DNA of 64,000 nt from Synanceia verrucosa. Lineage: Eukaryota > Chordata > Actinopteri > Perciformes > Synanceiidae. The translations under genes were made by a program, and so were the position numbers. Under the pieces are notes generated by a model. The model was not told the DNA's origin. It saw nothing but the letters and a program-made list of their open reading frames with translations, and searched no databases. The stretch spans positions 2,147,349-2,211,348 of the forward strand of contig CM056564.1 of the NCBI GenBank assembly GCA_029721515.1. Direction: 5' to 3'. Numbering within the stretch: position 1 is the first letter of the stretch; the number at the start of each line of letters is the position of its first letter. Below are positions 1 through 12,917 of the stretch, piece after piece.

Positions 1-3000
1 TGATTTAACATCATATAATGAGTTTTGGGTATGTTCTGTAGATCCATAATTTGTTTGATTTCTGTGTGTTTTTGAGCTTTTCAGGTCGAGAAAAGGCGTT
101 TGGGGCATTTTCAGCATGATTTAAGCATAGGAAAGCTGGTTTACCTTCATTCATCATTCAGAATGATTTTTCCACATAATATTGCTTATTCTTGTGAGAT
201 TTGAGTAGAAACATCATGATTTGTCATCATATAATGAGTTTTGGGTATGTTCTGTAGATCCACAATGTATTTGATTTCTGTGTGTTTTTGAGCTTTTCAG
301 GTCGAGAAAAGGCGTTTGGGGCATTTTCAGCATGATTTACGCATAGGAAAGCTGGTTTACCTTCATTCATCATTCAGAATGATTTTTTTCCATAAAATAT
401 TGCTTATTCTTGTTAGATTTGGATAGAAACATCATGATTTGTCATCATATAATGAGTTTTGGGTATGTTCTGTAAATCCACAATGTATTTGATTTCTGTG
501 TGTTTTTGAGCTTTTCAGGTCGAGAAAAGGCGTTTGGGGCATTTTCAGCATGATTTTCGCATCGGAAAGCTGGTTTACCTTCATTCATCATTCAGAATGA
601 TTTTTTCCACAAAATATGGCTTATTCTTGTTAGATTTGAGTAGAAACATCATGATTCAACACCATGTAATAAGTTTTGGGTATGTTCTGTAGATCCATAA
701 TTTGTTTGATTTCTATGTGTTTTTGAGCTTTTCAGGTCGAGAAAACGCGTTTGGGGCATTTTCAGCATGATTTAAGCATAGGAAAGCTGGTTTACCTTCA
801 TTCATCATTCAGAATGATTTTTTTCCATAAAATATTGCTTATTCTTGTTAGATGTGGGTAGAAACATCATGATTTAACATCATATAATGAGTTTTGGATA
901 TGTTCTGTAGATCCATAATTTGTTTGATTTCTATGTGTTTTTGAGCTTTTCAGGTCGAGAAAAGGCGTTTGGGGCATTTTCAGCATGATTTACGCATAGG
1001 AAACCTGGTTTACCTTCATTCATCATTCAGAATGATTTTTTTCCATAAAATTTTGCTTATTCTTGTTAGATTTGAGTAGAAACATCATGATTTAACATCA
1101 TATAATGAGTTTTGGGTATGTTCTGTATATCCATAATGTATTTGATTTCTGTGTGTTTTTGAGCTTTTCAGGTTGAGAAAAGGCGTTTGGGGCATTTTCA
1201 GCATGATTTAAGCATAGGAAAGCTGGTTTACCTTCATTCATCATTCAGAATGATTTTTTTTCCACAAAATATTGCTTATTCTTGTTAGATTTGAGTAGAA
1301 CCACCATGATTCAACACCATATAATAAATTTTGGGTATGTTCTGTAGATCCATAATTTGTTTGATTTCTATGTGTTTTTGAGCTTTTCAGGTCGAGAAAA
1401 GGCGTTTGGGGCATTTTCAGCATGATTTACGCATAGGAAAGCTGGTTTACCTTCATTCATCATTCAGAATGATTTTTTCCACAAAATATTACTTATTCTT
1501 GTTAGATCTGAGTAGAGACATCATGATTCAACACCATATAATAAGTTTTGGGTATGTTCTGTAGATCCATAATTTGTTTGATTTCTATGTGTTTTTGAGC
1601 TTTTCAGGTCGAGAAAACGCGTTTGGGGCATTTTCAGCATGATTTAAGCATAGGAAAGCTGGTTTACCTTCATTCATCATTCAGAATGATTTTTTCCATA
1701 AAATATTGCTTATTCTTGTTAGATTTGGGTAGAAACATCATGATTTAACATCATATAATGAGTTTTGGGTATGTTCTGTAGATCCATAATTTGTTTGATT
1801 TCTGTGTGTTTTTGAGCTTTTCAGGTCGAGAAAAGGCGTTTGGGGCATTTTCAGCATGATTTAAGCATAGGAAAGCTGGTTTACCTTCATTCATCATTCA
1901 GAATGATTTTTTCCACAAAATATTGCTTATTCTTGTTAGATTTGAGTAGAAACATCATGATTCAACACCATATAATAAGTTTTGGGTATGTTCTGTAGAT
2001 CCATAATGTATTTGATTTCTGTGTGTTTTTGAGCTTTTCAGGTCGAGAAAAGGCGTTTGGGGCGTTTTCAGCATGATTTAAGCATAGGAAAGCTGGTTTA
2101 CCTTCATTCATCATTCAGAATGATGTTTTTCACAAAATATTGCTTATTCTTGTTATATTTTAGTAGAAACTTCATGATTCAACACCATATAATAAGTTTT
2201 GGGTATGTTCTGTAGATCCATAATGTATTTGATTTCTGTGTGTTTTTGAGCTTTTCAGGTCGAGAAAAGGCGTTTGGGGCATTTTCAGCATGATTTAAGC
2301 ATAGGAAAGCTGGTTTACCTTCATTCATCATTCAGAATGATTTTTTCCACAAAATATTGCTTATTCTTGTTAGATTTGAGTAGAACCACCATGATTCAAC
2401 ACCATATAATAAGTTTTGGGTATGTTCTGTAGATCCATAATTTGTTTGATTTCTATGTGTTTTTGAGCTTTTCAGGTCGAGAAAAGGCGTTTGGGGCATT
2501 TTCAGCATGATTTACGCATAGGAAAGCTGGTTTACCTTCATTCATCATTCAGAATGATTTTTTCCATAAAATTTTACTTATTCTTGTTAGATTTGGGTAG
2601 AAACATCATGATTTAACATCATATAATGAGTTTTGGGTATGTTCTGTAGATCCATAATTTGTTTGATTTCTGTGTGTTTTTGAGCTTTTCAGGTCGAGAA
2701 AAGGCGTTTGGGGCATTTTCAGCATGATTTAAGCATAGGAAAGCTGGTTTACCTTCATTCATCATTCAGAATGATTTTTTCCACAAAATATTGCTTTTTC
2801 TTGTTAGATTTGAGTAGAAACATCATGATTTGTCATCATATAATGAGTTTTGGGTATGTTCTGTAGATCCACAATGTATTTGATTTCTGTGTGTTTTTGA
2901 GCTTTTCAGGTCGAGAAAAGGCGTTTGGGGCATTTTCAGCATGATTTACGCATAGGAAAGCTGGTTTACCTTCATTCATCATTCAGAATGATTTTTTTCC

Positions 3001-6000
3001 ATAAAATATTGCTTATTCTTGTTAGATTTGGATAGAAACATCATGATTTGTCATCATATAATGAGTTTTGGGTATGTTCTGTAAATCCACAATGTATTTG
3101 ATTTCTGTGTGTTTTTGAGCTTTTCAGGTCGAGAAAAGGCGTTTGGGGCATTTTCAGCATGATTTTCGCATCGGAAAGCTGGTTTACCTTCATTCATCAT
3201 TCAGAATGATTTTTTCCACAAAATATGGCTTATTCTTGTTAGATTTGAGTAGAAACATCATGATTCAACACCATGTAATAAGTTTTGGGTATGTTCTGTA
3301 GATCCATAATTTGTTTGATTTCTATGTGTTTTTGAGCTTTTCAGGTCGAGAAAACGCGTTTGGGGCATTTTCAGCATGATTTAAGCATAGGAAAGCTGGT
3401 TTACCTTCATTCATCATTCAGAATGATTTTTTTCCATAAAATATTGCTTATTCTTGTTAGATGTGGGTAGAAACATCATGATTTAACATCATATAATGAG
3501 TTTTGGATATGTTCTGTAGATCCATAATTTGTTTGATTTCTATGTGTTTTTGAGCTTTTCAGGTCGAGAAAAGGCGTTTGGGGCATTTTCAGCATGATTT
3601 AAGCATAGGAAAGCTGGTTTACCTTCATTCATCATTCAGAATGATTTTTTTCCATAAAATTTTGCTTATTCTTGTTAGATTTGGGTAGAAACATCATGAT
3701 TTAACATCATATAATGAGTTTTGGGTATGTTCTGTATATCCATAATGTATTTGAATTCTATGTGTTTTTGAGCTTTTCAGGTCGAGAAAAGGCGTTTGAG
3801 GCATTTTCAGCATGATTTAAGCATAGGAAAGCTGGTTTACCTTCATTCATCATTCAGAATGATTTTTTCCACAAAATATTGCTTATTCTTGTTAGATTTG
3901 AGTAGAACCACCATGATTCAACACCATATAATAAGTTTTGGGTATGTTCTGTAGATCCATAATTTGTTTGATTTCTATGTGTTTTTGAGCTTTTCAGGTC
4001 GAGAAAAGGCGTTTGGGGCATTTTCAGCATGATTTACGCATAGGAAAGCTGGTTTACCTTCATTCATCATTCAGAATGATTTTTTTCCATAAAATTTTAC
4101 TTATTCTTGTTAGATTTGGGTAGAAACATCATGATTTAACATCATATAATGAGTTTTGGGTATGTTCTGTAGATCCATAATTTGTTTGATTTCTGTGTGT
4201 TTTTGAGCTTTTCAGGTCGAGAAAAGGCGTTTGGGGCATTTTCAGCATGATTTAAGCATAGGAAAGCTGGTTTACCTTCATTCATCATTCAGAATGATTT
4301 TTTCCACAAAATATTGCTTTTTCTTGTTAGATTTGAGTAGAAACATCATGATTTGTCATCATATAATGAGTTTTGGGTATGTTCTGTAGATCCACAATGT
4401 ATTTGATTTCTGTGTGTTTTTGAGCTTTTCAGGTCGAGAAAAGGCGTTTGGGGCATTTTCAGCATGATTTACGCATAGGAAAGCTGGTTTACCTTCATTC
4501 ATCATTCAGAATGATTTTTTTCCATAAAATATTGCTTATTCTTGTTAGATTTGGATAGAAACATCATGATTTGTCATCATATAATGAGTTTTGGGTATGT
4601 TCTGTAAATCCACAATGTATTTGATTTCTGTGTGTTTTTGAGCTTTTCAGGTCGAGAAAAGGCGTTTGGGGCATTTTCAGCATGATTTTCGCATCGGAAA
4701 GCTGGTTTACCTTCATTCATCATTCAGAATGATTTTTTCCACAAAATATGGCTTATTCTTGTTAGATTTGAGTAGAAACATCATGATTCAACACCATGTA
4801 ATAAGTTTTGGGTATGTTCTGTAGATCCATAATTTGTTTGATTTCTATGTGTTTTTGAGCTTTTCAGGTCGAGAAAACGCGTTTGGGGCATTTTCAGCAT
4901 GATTTAAGCATAGGAAAGCTGGTTTACCTTCATTCATCATTCAGAATGATTTTTTTCCATAAAATATTGCTTATTCTTGTTAGATGTGGGTAGAAACATC
5001 ATGATTTAACATCATATAATGAGTTTTGGATATGTTCTGTAGATCCATAATTTGTTTGATTTCTATGTGTTTTTGAGCTTTTCAGGTCGAGAAAAGGCGT
5101 TTGGGGCATTTTCAGCATGATTTAAGCATAGGAAAGCTGGTTTACCTTCATTCATCATTCAGAATGATTTTTTTCCATAAAATTTTGCTTATTCTTGTTA
5201 GATTTGGGTAGAAACATCATGATTTAACATCATATAATGAGTTTTGGGTATGTTCTGTATATCCATAATGTATTTGAATTCTATGTGTTTTTGAGCTTTT
5301 CAGGTCGAGAAAAGGCGTTTGAGGCATTTTCAGCATGATTTAAGCATAGGAAAGCTGGTTTACCTTCATTCATCATTCAGAATGATGTTTTCCACAAAAT
5401 ATGGCTTATTCTTGTTAGATTTGAGTAGAAACATCATGATTCAACACCATGTAATAAGTTTTGGGTATGTTCTGTAGATCCATAATTTGTTTGATTTCTG
5501 TGTGTTTTTGAGCTTTTCAGGTCGAGAAAAGGCGTTTGGGGCATTTTCAGCATGATTTAAGCATAGGAAAGCTGGTTTACCTTCATTCATCATTCAGAAT
5601 GATTTTTTCCACAAAATATTGCTTATTCTTGTTAGATTTGGGTAGAAAAATAATGATTTAACACCATATAATAAGTTTTGGGTGTGTTCTGTAGATCCAT
5701 AATTTGTTTGATTTCTGTGTATTTTTGAGCTTTTCAGGTCGAGAAAAGGCGTTTGAGGCATTTTCAGCATGATTTAAGCATAGGAAAGCTGGTTTACTTT
5801 CATTCATCATTCAGAATGATGTTTTCCACAAAATATTGCTTGTTCTTGTTAGATTTGAGTAGAAACATCATGATTCAACACCATATAATAAGTTTTGGGT
5901 ATGTTTTGTAGATCCATAATTTGTTTGATTTCTATGTGTTTTTGAGCTTTTCAGGTCGAGAAAAGGCGTTTGGGGCATTTTCAGCATGATTGAAGCATCG

Positions 6001-9000
6001 GAAAGCTGGTTTACCTTCATTCATCATTCAGAATGATTTTTTTCCATAAAATATTGCTTATTCTTGTTAGATTTGGATAGAAACATCATGATTTGTCATC
6101 ATATAATGAGTTTTGGGTATGTTCTGTAGATCCATAATTTGTTTGATTTCTGTGTGTTTTTGAGCTTTTCAGGTCGAGAAAAGGCGTTTGGGGCATTTTC
6201 AGCATGATTTAAGCATCGGAAAGCTGGTTTACCTTCATTCATCATTCAGAATGATTTTTTTCCATAAAATATTGCTTATTCTTGTTAGATTTGGATAGAA
6301 ACATCATGATTTGTCATCATATAATGAGTTTTGGGTATGTTCTGTAGATCCATAATTTGTTTGATTTCTGTGTGTTTTTGAGCTTTTCAGGTCGAGAAAA
6401 GGCGTTTGGGGCATTTTCAGCATGATTTAAGCATAGGAAAGCTGGTTTACCTTCATTCATCATTCAGAATGATTTTTTCCACAAAATATTGCTTATTCTT
6501 GTTAGATTTGAGTAGAAACATCATGATTCAACACCATATAATAAGTTTTGGGTATGTTCTGTAGATCCATAATTTGTTTGATTTCTATGTGTTTTTGAGC
6601 TTTTCAGGTCGAGAAAAGGCGTTTGGGGCATTTTCAGCATGATTTAAGCAAAGGAAAGCTGGTTTACCTTCATTCATCATTCAGAATGATTTTTTTCCAT
6701 AAAATTTTGCTTATTCTTGTTAGATTTGGGTAGAAACATCATGATTTAACATCATATAATAAGTTTTGGGTATGTTCTGTATATCCATAATGTATTTGAT
6801 TTCTGTGTGTTTTTGAGCTTTTCAGGTCGAGAAAAGGCGTTTGGGGCATTTTCAGCATGATTTACGCATAGGAAAGCTGGTTTACCTTCATTCATCATTC
6901 AGAATGATTTTTTCCACAAAATATTGCTTATTCTTGTTAGATTTGGGTAGAAAAATAATGATTTAACACCATATAATAAGTTTTGGGTGTGTTCTGTAGA
7001 TCCATAATTTGTTTGATTTCTGTGTATTTTTGAGCTTTTCAGGTCGAGAAAAGGCGTTTGAGGCATTTTCAGCATGATTTAAGCATAGGAAAGCTGGTTT
7101 ACCTTCATTCAACATTCAGAATGATGTTTTCCACAAAATATTGCTTGTTCTTGTTAGATTTGAGTAGAAACATCATGATTCAACACCATATAATAAGTTT
7201 TGGGTATGTTTTGTAGATCCATAATTTGTTTGATTTCTATGTGTTTTTGAGCTTTTCAGGTCGAGAAAACGCGTTTGGGGCATTTTCAGCATGATTTAAG
7301 CATAGGAAAGCTGGTTTACCTTCATTCATCATTCAGAATGATTTTTTTCCATAAAATTTTGCTTATTCTTGTTAGATTTGGGTAGAAACATCATGATTTA
7401 ACATCATATAATGAGTTTTGGGTATGTTCTGTATATCCATAATGTATTTGATTTCTGTGTGTTTTTGAGCTTTTCAGGTCGAGAAAAGGCGTTTGGGGCA
7501 TTTTCAGCATGATTTACGCATAGGAAAGCTGGTTTACCTTCATTCATCATTCAGAATGATTTTTTCCACAAAATATTGCTTATTCTTGTTAGATTTGGGT
7601 AGAAAAATAATGATTTAACACCATATAATAAGTTTTGGGTGTGTTCTGTAGATCCATAATTTGTTTGATTTCTGTGTATTTTTGAGCTTTTCAGGTCGAG
7701 AAAAGGCGTTTGAGGCTTTTTCAGCATGATTTAAGCATAGGAAAGCTGGTTTACCTTCATTCATCATTCAGAATGATGTTTTCCACAAAATATTGCTTGT
7801 TCTTGTTAGATTTGAGTAGAAACATCATGATTCAACACCATATAATAAGTTTTGGGTATGTTTTGTGGATCCATAATTTGTTTGATTTCTATGTGTTTTT
7901 GAGCTTTTCAGGTCGAGAAAAGGCGTTTGGGGCATTTTCAGCATGATTGACGCATAGGAAAGCTGGTTTACCTTCATTCATCATTCAGAATGATTTTTTT
8001 CCATAAAATATTGCTTATTCTTGTTAGATTTGGATAGAAACATCATGATTTGTCATCATATAATGAGTTTTGGGTATGTTCTGTAGATCCACAATGTATT
8101 TGATTTCTGTGTGTTTTTGAGCTTTTCAGGTCGAGAAAAGGCGTTTGGGGCATTTTCAGCATGATTTAAGCATAGGAAAGCTGGTTTACCTTCATTCATC
8201 ATTCAGAATTATTTTTTCCACAAAATATTGCTTATTCTTGTTAGATTTGAGTAGAAACATCATGATTCAACACCATATAATAAGTTTTGGGTATGTTCTG
8301 TAGATCCATAATTTGTTTGATTTCTATGTGTTTTTGAGCTTTTCAGGTCGAGAAAAGGCGTTTGGGGCATTTTCAGCATGATTTACGCATAGGAAAGCTG
8401 GTTTACCTTCATTCATCATTCAGAATGATTTTTTCCACAAAATATTGCTTTTTCTTGTTAGATTTGAGTAGAAACATCATGATTTAACACCATATAATAA
8501 GTTTTGGGTATATTCTGTAGATCCATAATTTGTTTGAGTTCTGTGTGTTTTTGAGCTTTTCAGGTCGAGAAAAGGCGTTTGGGGCATTTTCAGCATGATT
8601 TAAGCATAGGAAAGCTGGTTTTTACCTTCTTTCATCATTCAGAATGATTTTTTTCCACAAAATATTGCTTATTCTTGTTAGATTTGGGTAGAAACATCAT
8701 GATTTAACATCATATAATGAGTTTTGGGTATGTTCTGTATATCCATAATGTATTTGATTTCTGTGTGTTTTTGAGCTTTTCCGGTCGAGAAAAGGCGTTT
8801 GGGACATTTTCAGCATGATTTGCGCATAGGAAAGCTGGTTTACCTTCATTCATCATTCAGAATGATTTTTTCCACAAAATATTGCTTTTTCTTGTTAGAT
8901 TTGAGTAGAAACATCATGATTCAACACCATATAATAAGTTTTGGGTATGTTCTGTAGATCCATAATTTGTTTGAGTTCTGTGTGTTTTTGAGCTTTTCAG

Positions 9001-9589
9001 GTCGAGAAAAGGCGTTTGGGGCATTTTCAGCATGATTTACGCATAGGAAAGCTAGTTTACCTTCATTCATCATTCAGAATGATTTTTTTCCATAAAATAT
9101 TGCTTATTCTTGTTAGATTTGGGTAGAAACATCATGATTTAACATCATATAATGAGTTTTGGGTGTGATCTGTAGTTCCATAATGTATTTGATTTCTGTG
9201 TGTTTTTGAGCTTTTCAGGTCGAGAAAAGGCGTTTGGGGCATTTTCAGCATGATTTAAGCATAGGAAAGCAGGTTTACCTTCATTCATCATTCAGAATGA
9301 TTTTTTCCACAAAATATTGCTTATTCTTGTTAGATTTGAGTAGAACCATCATGATTCAACATCATATAATGAGTTTTGGGTATGTTCTGTATATCTATAA
9401 TTTGTTTGATTTCTGTGTGTTTTTGAGCTTTTCAGGTCGAGAAAAGGCGTTTGGGGCATTTTCAGCATGATTTACGCATAGGAAAGCTGGTTTACCTTCA
9501 TTCATCATTCAGAATGATTTTTTTCCATAAAATATTGCTTATTCTTGTTAGATTTTGGTAGAAACATCATGATTTAACATCATATAATG
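1..9589. repeat. Satellite array, ~217-bp monomer, about 44 copies
   Basis: A head-to-tail array fills the left end and continues past the edge. Monomer starts fall at about 1, 217, 435, 652 and so on, spaced 216-218 bp. The most constant part is the stretch reading TTTTCAGGTCGAGAAAAGGC; variable positions include TTAACATC/TTCAACACC/TTGTCATC at the monomer start and ACGCATAGG/TTAAGCATAGG in the middle. The array is AT-rich and has no coding potential; the short open frames at 7710 and 9234 are the same monomer read through. It ends abruptly at about 9589, where a TTATTA-rich tract and a different repeat begin. It could be centromeric or pericentromeric, but nothing in the sequence proves that. 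Confidence 0.97.
2609..5650. repeat. Higher-order satellite unit of seven monomers, duplicated in tandem
   Basis: Monomer-specific variants recur in the same order at an offset of about 1521 bp (7 x 217). These include GTAAATCCACAATG (near 3082 and 4603), TTCGCATCGG (near 3165 and 4688) and GAATTC (near 3752 and 5275). A looser version of the same seven-monomer order lies at 1-1521. Further right, a three-monomer unit (about 655 bp) marked by GTAGAAAAATAATG recurs near 6946 and 7601. This indicates homogenisation by block duplication rather than monomer by monomer. Confidence 0.85.
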
Positions 9590-9596
9590 TTTATTC

Positions 9597-10083
9597 TTAT
9601 TATTATTATTAGGTCCCGAGCGGACTGTGAAACAGGTCCGCAAGGGACCTATTGAAACTGTAGTGTTTATTATAATTATTATTATTAGGGCCCGAGCGGA
9701 CTGTGAAACAAGTCCGCAAGGGACCTATTGAAACTGTAGTGTTTATTATTATTATTATTATTAGGGCCCGAGCGGACTGTGAAACAAGTCCGCAAGGGAC
9801 CTATTGAAACTGTAGTGTTTATTATTATTAGGGCCCGAGCGGACTGTGAAACAGGTCCGCAAGGGACCTATTGAAACTGTAGTGTTTATTATTAGGGCCC
9901 GAGCGGACTGTGAAACAGGTCCGCAAGGGACCTATTGAAACTGTAGTGTTTATTAGGGCCCGAGCGGACTGTGAAACAGGTCCGCAAGGGACCTATTGAA
10001 ACTGTAGTGTTTATTATTATTAGGGCCCGAGCGGACTGTGAAACAGGTCCGCAAGGGACCAATTGAAACTGTAGTGTTTATTA

Positions 10084-10084
<1 letters not shown>
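9597..10084 (+). repeat. Left terminal array: seven copies of a ~62-bp GC-rich unit
   Basis: The unit contains GGGCCCGAGCGGACTGTG, then AAACAGGTCCGCAAGGGACC and a tail of ATTGAAACTGTAGTGTTTATT, with a variable TTA spacer between units. Each unit can fold: GCGGAC pairs with GTCCGC across a ~10-nt loop, and GGTCC with GGACC. Seven copies are seen (cores near 9613, 9688, 9765, 9834, 9896, 9957 and 10024). The same unit occurs inverted at 22956-23611, so the two arrays bound the block between them like long inverted repeats. Confidence 0.92.
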
Positions 10085-10114
<30 letters not shown>

Positions 10115-10116
<2 letters not shown>

Positions 10117-11173
10117 CTGACACTTTGTTTTCCCAAATTTCGCCCCTTTCCCATCGTTAAAAAGTTGTGTAACTTTTCATATTCCTGCGGCCCGATCCGA
10201 AATTCGATATTTTGGGGTGATCGCACATGGCTCTTTCGAAATGGCTGAGTAGCGCCCCCTACAAAGTCAAAAAAATCCCATAGGGAAATTCGCCAACTTT
10301 GTCGTACTTAAAAGAAAATTGGTAGAGATGTTAAGCATACATGTACAAACAAAATTGTCTCTTGGCAGGAAGTTGAAATTCCAACAGGAAGTCGGCCATT
10401 TTGAATTTTGGATTTTCTGATGAAAACGAACTCGTCCTAGGGATTTCGTCCGATCAACTTGAAATTTAGTACAGAATATCTCCAAACCTAGCTGAGCAAA
10501 AGTTGCGCTCTGCGCATCATTAGGTCAAAGGGCGTGGCCCGCTAGGGCTCGCTAAACTTTGGCGAATTTGCCGTCTAAATTCGAACGTCTCTCACGTTCA
10601 CATACTCTATCTGAGCAGCTTCAAATTTTCTGAGCATGACCGGGAGTCAGCCCTGAACGTGCTAATATATAAATGTCACGTCCTTCTCATGGCGCCCCCC
10701 AGTGGTAACAGGAAGAGACCAGTTTTTTGGCTTTTTGATGGCTTGAATAAACTCGTATCATCATGAAAGTTGATACACAGGTCAAGGGTGGCCACCTCTA
10801 AAATCTGATGTGGTCCACACGAATGGGCGGGGCAAAAGGGCCCCATTGCGTCCCCTTGAAATTTTCAAAAACCCTTCCCCATAGGGGTTTTTATGGAGTT
10901 GGAACACGAAAATCAGTACACACGTGTACCTTGACTAGACGCACAAAAAAGTCTCTTGCACCTACTGTCTACTCCAAACAAGAATTCGGCCATTTTGTTT
11001 CAACAATTCATTTTGGCGTGATTTCTACATTGAACGATCGAATGACTGGAACTCCTTTGTGTATTATCTGAATCGCTTGACGTTCATTGCCCCACGCTCC
11101 CACCACCATCCCCATCTGATACCCAACCGCGACATACCGCGAGGGCCCTACATAACCACTTGCGTTTTTTTAG
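10115..11173 (+). mobile_element. Helitron-like non-autonomous repeat, copy 1
   Basis: This copy starts at TCCTGACACTTTG after a TTA tract and ends in a degenerate hairpin followed by TTTTTTAG at 11173. Related copies in the window end in a clean hairpin (AACCGC/GCGGTT) followed by TTTTCTAG and then T. A TC start, a hairpin close to the 3' end and a terminal CTAG followed by T are the signature of Helitrons. No Rep/helicase coding sequence is present, so it would be non-autonomous. The 5' flank is T rather than the expected A, so a Helentron-like or other origin remains possible. The body has no open frame of note. Confidence 0.5.
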
Positions 11174-11186
11174 TTATTATTATTAT

Positions 11187-11881
11187 TCCTGTACATCTGT
11201 TTTGCCAAATTTCACCCCTTTCCCATTGTTAAAAAGTTGTATAAATTTGCACATTCCTGCAACCCGCCCCGAAATTCGATATTTTGGGGTGTTCGCACAC
11301 GTTGCACGCAAAATGGCTGAATGGCGCCCCCTACAAAGTTGAAAAATCCCCATAGGGAAATTCGCCAACTTTGTTGAACCTCAACGAAAACTGTTAGAGA
11401 TGTTAAGCATACATGTACGAACAAAATTGGGGAGGGGTTTTTGAAAATTTCAAGGGGGCGCTATGGGGCCATTTTGCTCCGCCCATTGGTGTGGACCACA
11501 TCAGATGTTAGAGGTCGCCACCCTTGACCTGTGTATCAACATTCACGATGATACGAGTTTCTTCAAGCCATCAAAAAGACAAAAAACTGGTTTCTTTCTA
11601 TTACCACTGGGGGGGCGCCATGAGTAAGGCATGACATTAATATATTAACACGTTCAGGGCTGAGTCCCCATCATGCTCAGAAAATTTGAAGCTTCTCAGA
11701 TAGAGTATGTGAACATGAGAGTCGTTTGAATTTAGACGGCAAATTCGCCAAAGTTTGGCGAGCCCTAGCGGCCACGCCCTTTGACCTAATTACATGCAGA
11801 GCACAACTTTTGCTCAGCTAGGTCTGGAGATGAAGTGTACCAAATTTCAAGTCGATAGGACGAAATCCCTAGGACGAGCTC
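11187..11881. mobile_element. Chimeric second copy of the Helitron-like repeat, cut by the BEL element
   Basis: It opens in plus orientation (TCCTGTACATCTG, matching copy 1). At about 11427 it switches to modules that run in the opposite orientation (GGGGTTTTTGAAAATTTCAA, CTTGACCTGTGTATCAAC and so on, as at 21150-21850). The switch marks an internal inversion or recombination junction. It stops at AGCTC (11877-11881), where the BEL/Pao element is inserted; the interrupted sequence resumes at 19728. Confidence 0.65.
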
Positions 11882-12875
11882 TGTAGTGAAGGCTCACGTT
11901 ATGTTAGAATTTGGTCTGTTCAGTAGCCTATAAGCCTACAGTTTACAGTTCTTGCATAATCCCATTCCCATTTTATTTGTTTATTATTTTTCGTTGAATG
12001 TGACATATGCCTTATTGCTGTAACTGGAATGTTATAAGTTGAGAATCCATTTGTACTAGTTCTTACATTGTAGTTGAATGCCGTTTGAGATATTCTGATG
12101 CAATTTCGCTGCATTACAGTAGTCCGCTCCTGCTTTTCTGGGGTGGCGTGTTTATGTCACATCCTGTCTTGGTCGCTTGTGCACGCAGCGTACGGAAGCA
12201 GATGGGAAGTTTGTGTCGGGAGTGGAGTTTGGAGCAAGTGCCGAGTAGTTTCCGTCGTCCGGATCCAGCTGGTGCGGTCAGTAGCCGCAGCAACGTGAGT
12301 GTGGACTCGTAAGTTTCGGCAATTACATAAGTGCGCATGGGCGCGCTAGAGGAGAGGACTACAAAGGAGCAGCTGGCTAACGGGTAGCTAGCTTCGTCGG
12401 CGGCTGTCTACGCGGACGGGACGGCCGTTGTTTCGGCGGACATCGTCACTGTAAGTTACCCATCGATCTTCGGGACACCGGCGCCCCCGCCTCCACCCCT
12501 CTACTTCGTCTCGACCCCCCACGGAGAGGCCTCGAACAGCTATCATCACCGTCGTCATCGCCCTCCGTCTCCAGGACATACCCCCCCCCCCAAAGAGCTC
12601 CACCCGGCCGCAACGGTACCACTTAGTTAGTTGGCAATGACTGTCATTATTCATATTGCATTGTGTGTTTTTGCCCCACTCATTTTCCCATATAAATATT
12701 TGCCTTTATGATTACAATCTGTCTCCCTCCCTCAGTTATTTCATTGAGTGTCCACTTTAAATTGCTAAGTACATAGAGGTACGCCGGTGGCTATACACAG
12801 CGCTGTATTTGGGTTTATTTATCTAAGTTACAGTCCTTGGTTTAATTTAATTCATACGTAGTCGCCGCCACTACA
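11882..12875 (+). repeat. 5' LTR of the BEL/Pao element
   Basis: It begins TGTAGTGAAGGCTCACG and ends GCCGCCACTACA, keeping the TG...CA ends. It aligns with 18783-19727 along its whole length. Differences include a block present only here near 12285-12310 and an 8-bp stretch present only in the 3' copy near 18994. Confidence 0.93.
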
Positions 12876-12879
12876 ATTT

Positions 12880-12895
12880 TGGTCCTTCGAGCCGG
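12880..12895 (+). other. Probable primer-binding site
   Basis: TGGTCCTTCGAGCCGG lies 4 nt after the 5' LTR. It starts with TGG and is complementary to a tRNA 3' end of the form TCGAAGGACCA. I did not assign the tRNA species. Confidence 0.7.
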
Positions 12896-12917
12896 ATAAA
12901 GATTCAGTTTAGCCATT

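Noticed and set aside
7710..9470. Open frames of 78 codons in the satellite
   Set aside because: They are the monomer read through once, recur with the repeat period and have no other support.
1..9589. CENP-B box in the satellite monomer
   Set aside because: The core TTCG(N4)A(N2)CGGG is not present in the monomer consensus on either strand; the AGGTCGAGAAAAGGCG stretch lacks the required spacing.
9597..10084. CRISPR-like array
   Set aside because: The ~62-bp units are themselves repeated with only TTA microsatellite between them; there are no unique spacers, and the setting is a vertebrate genome.
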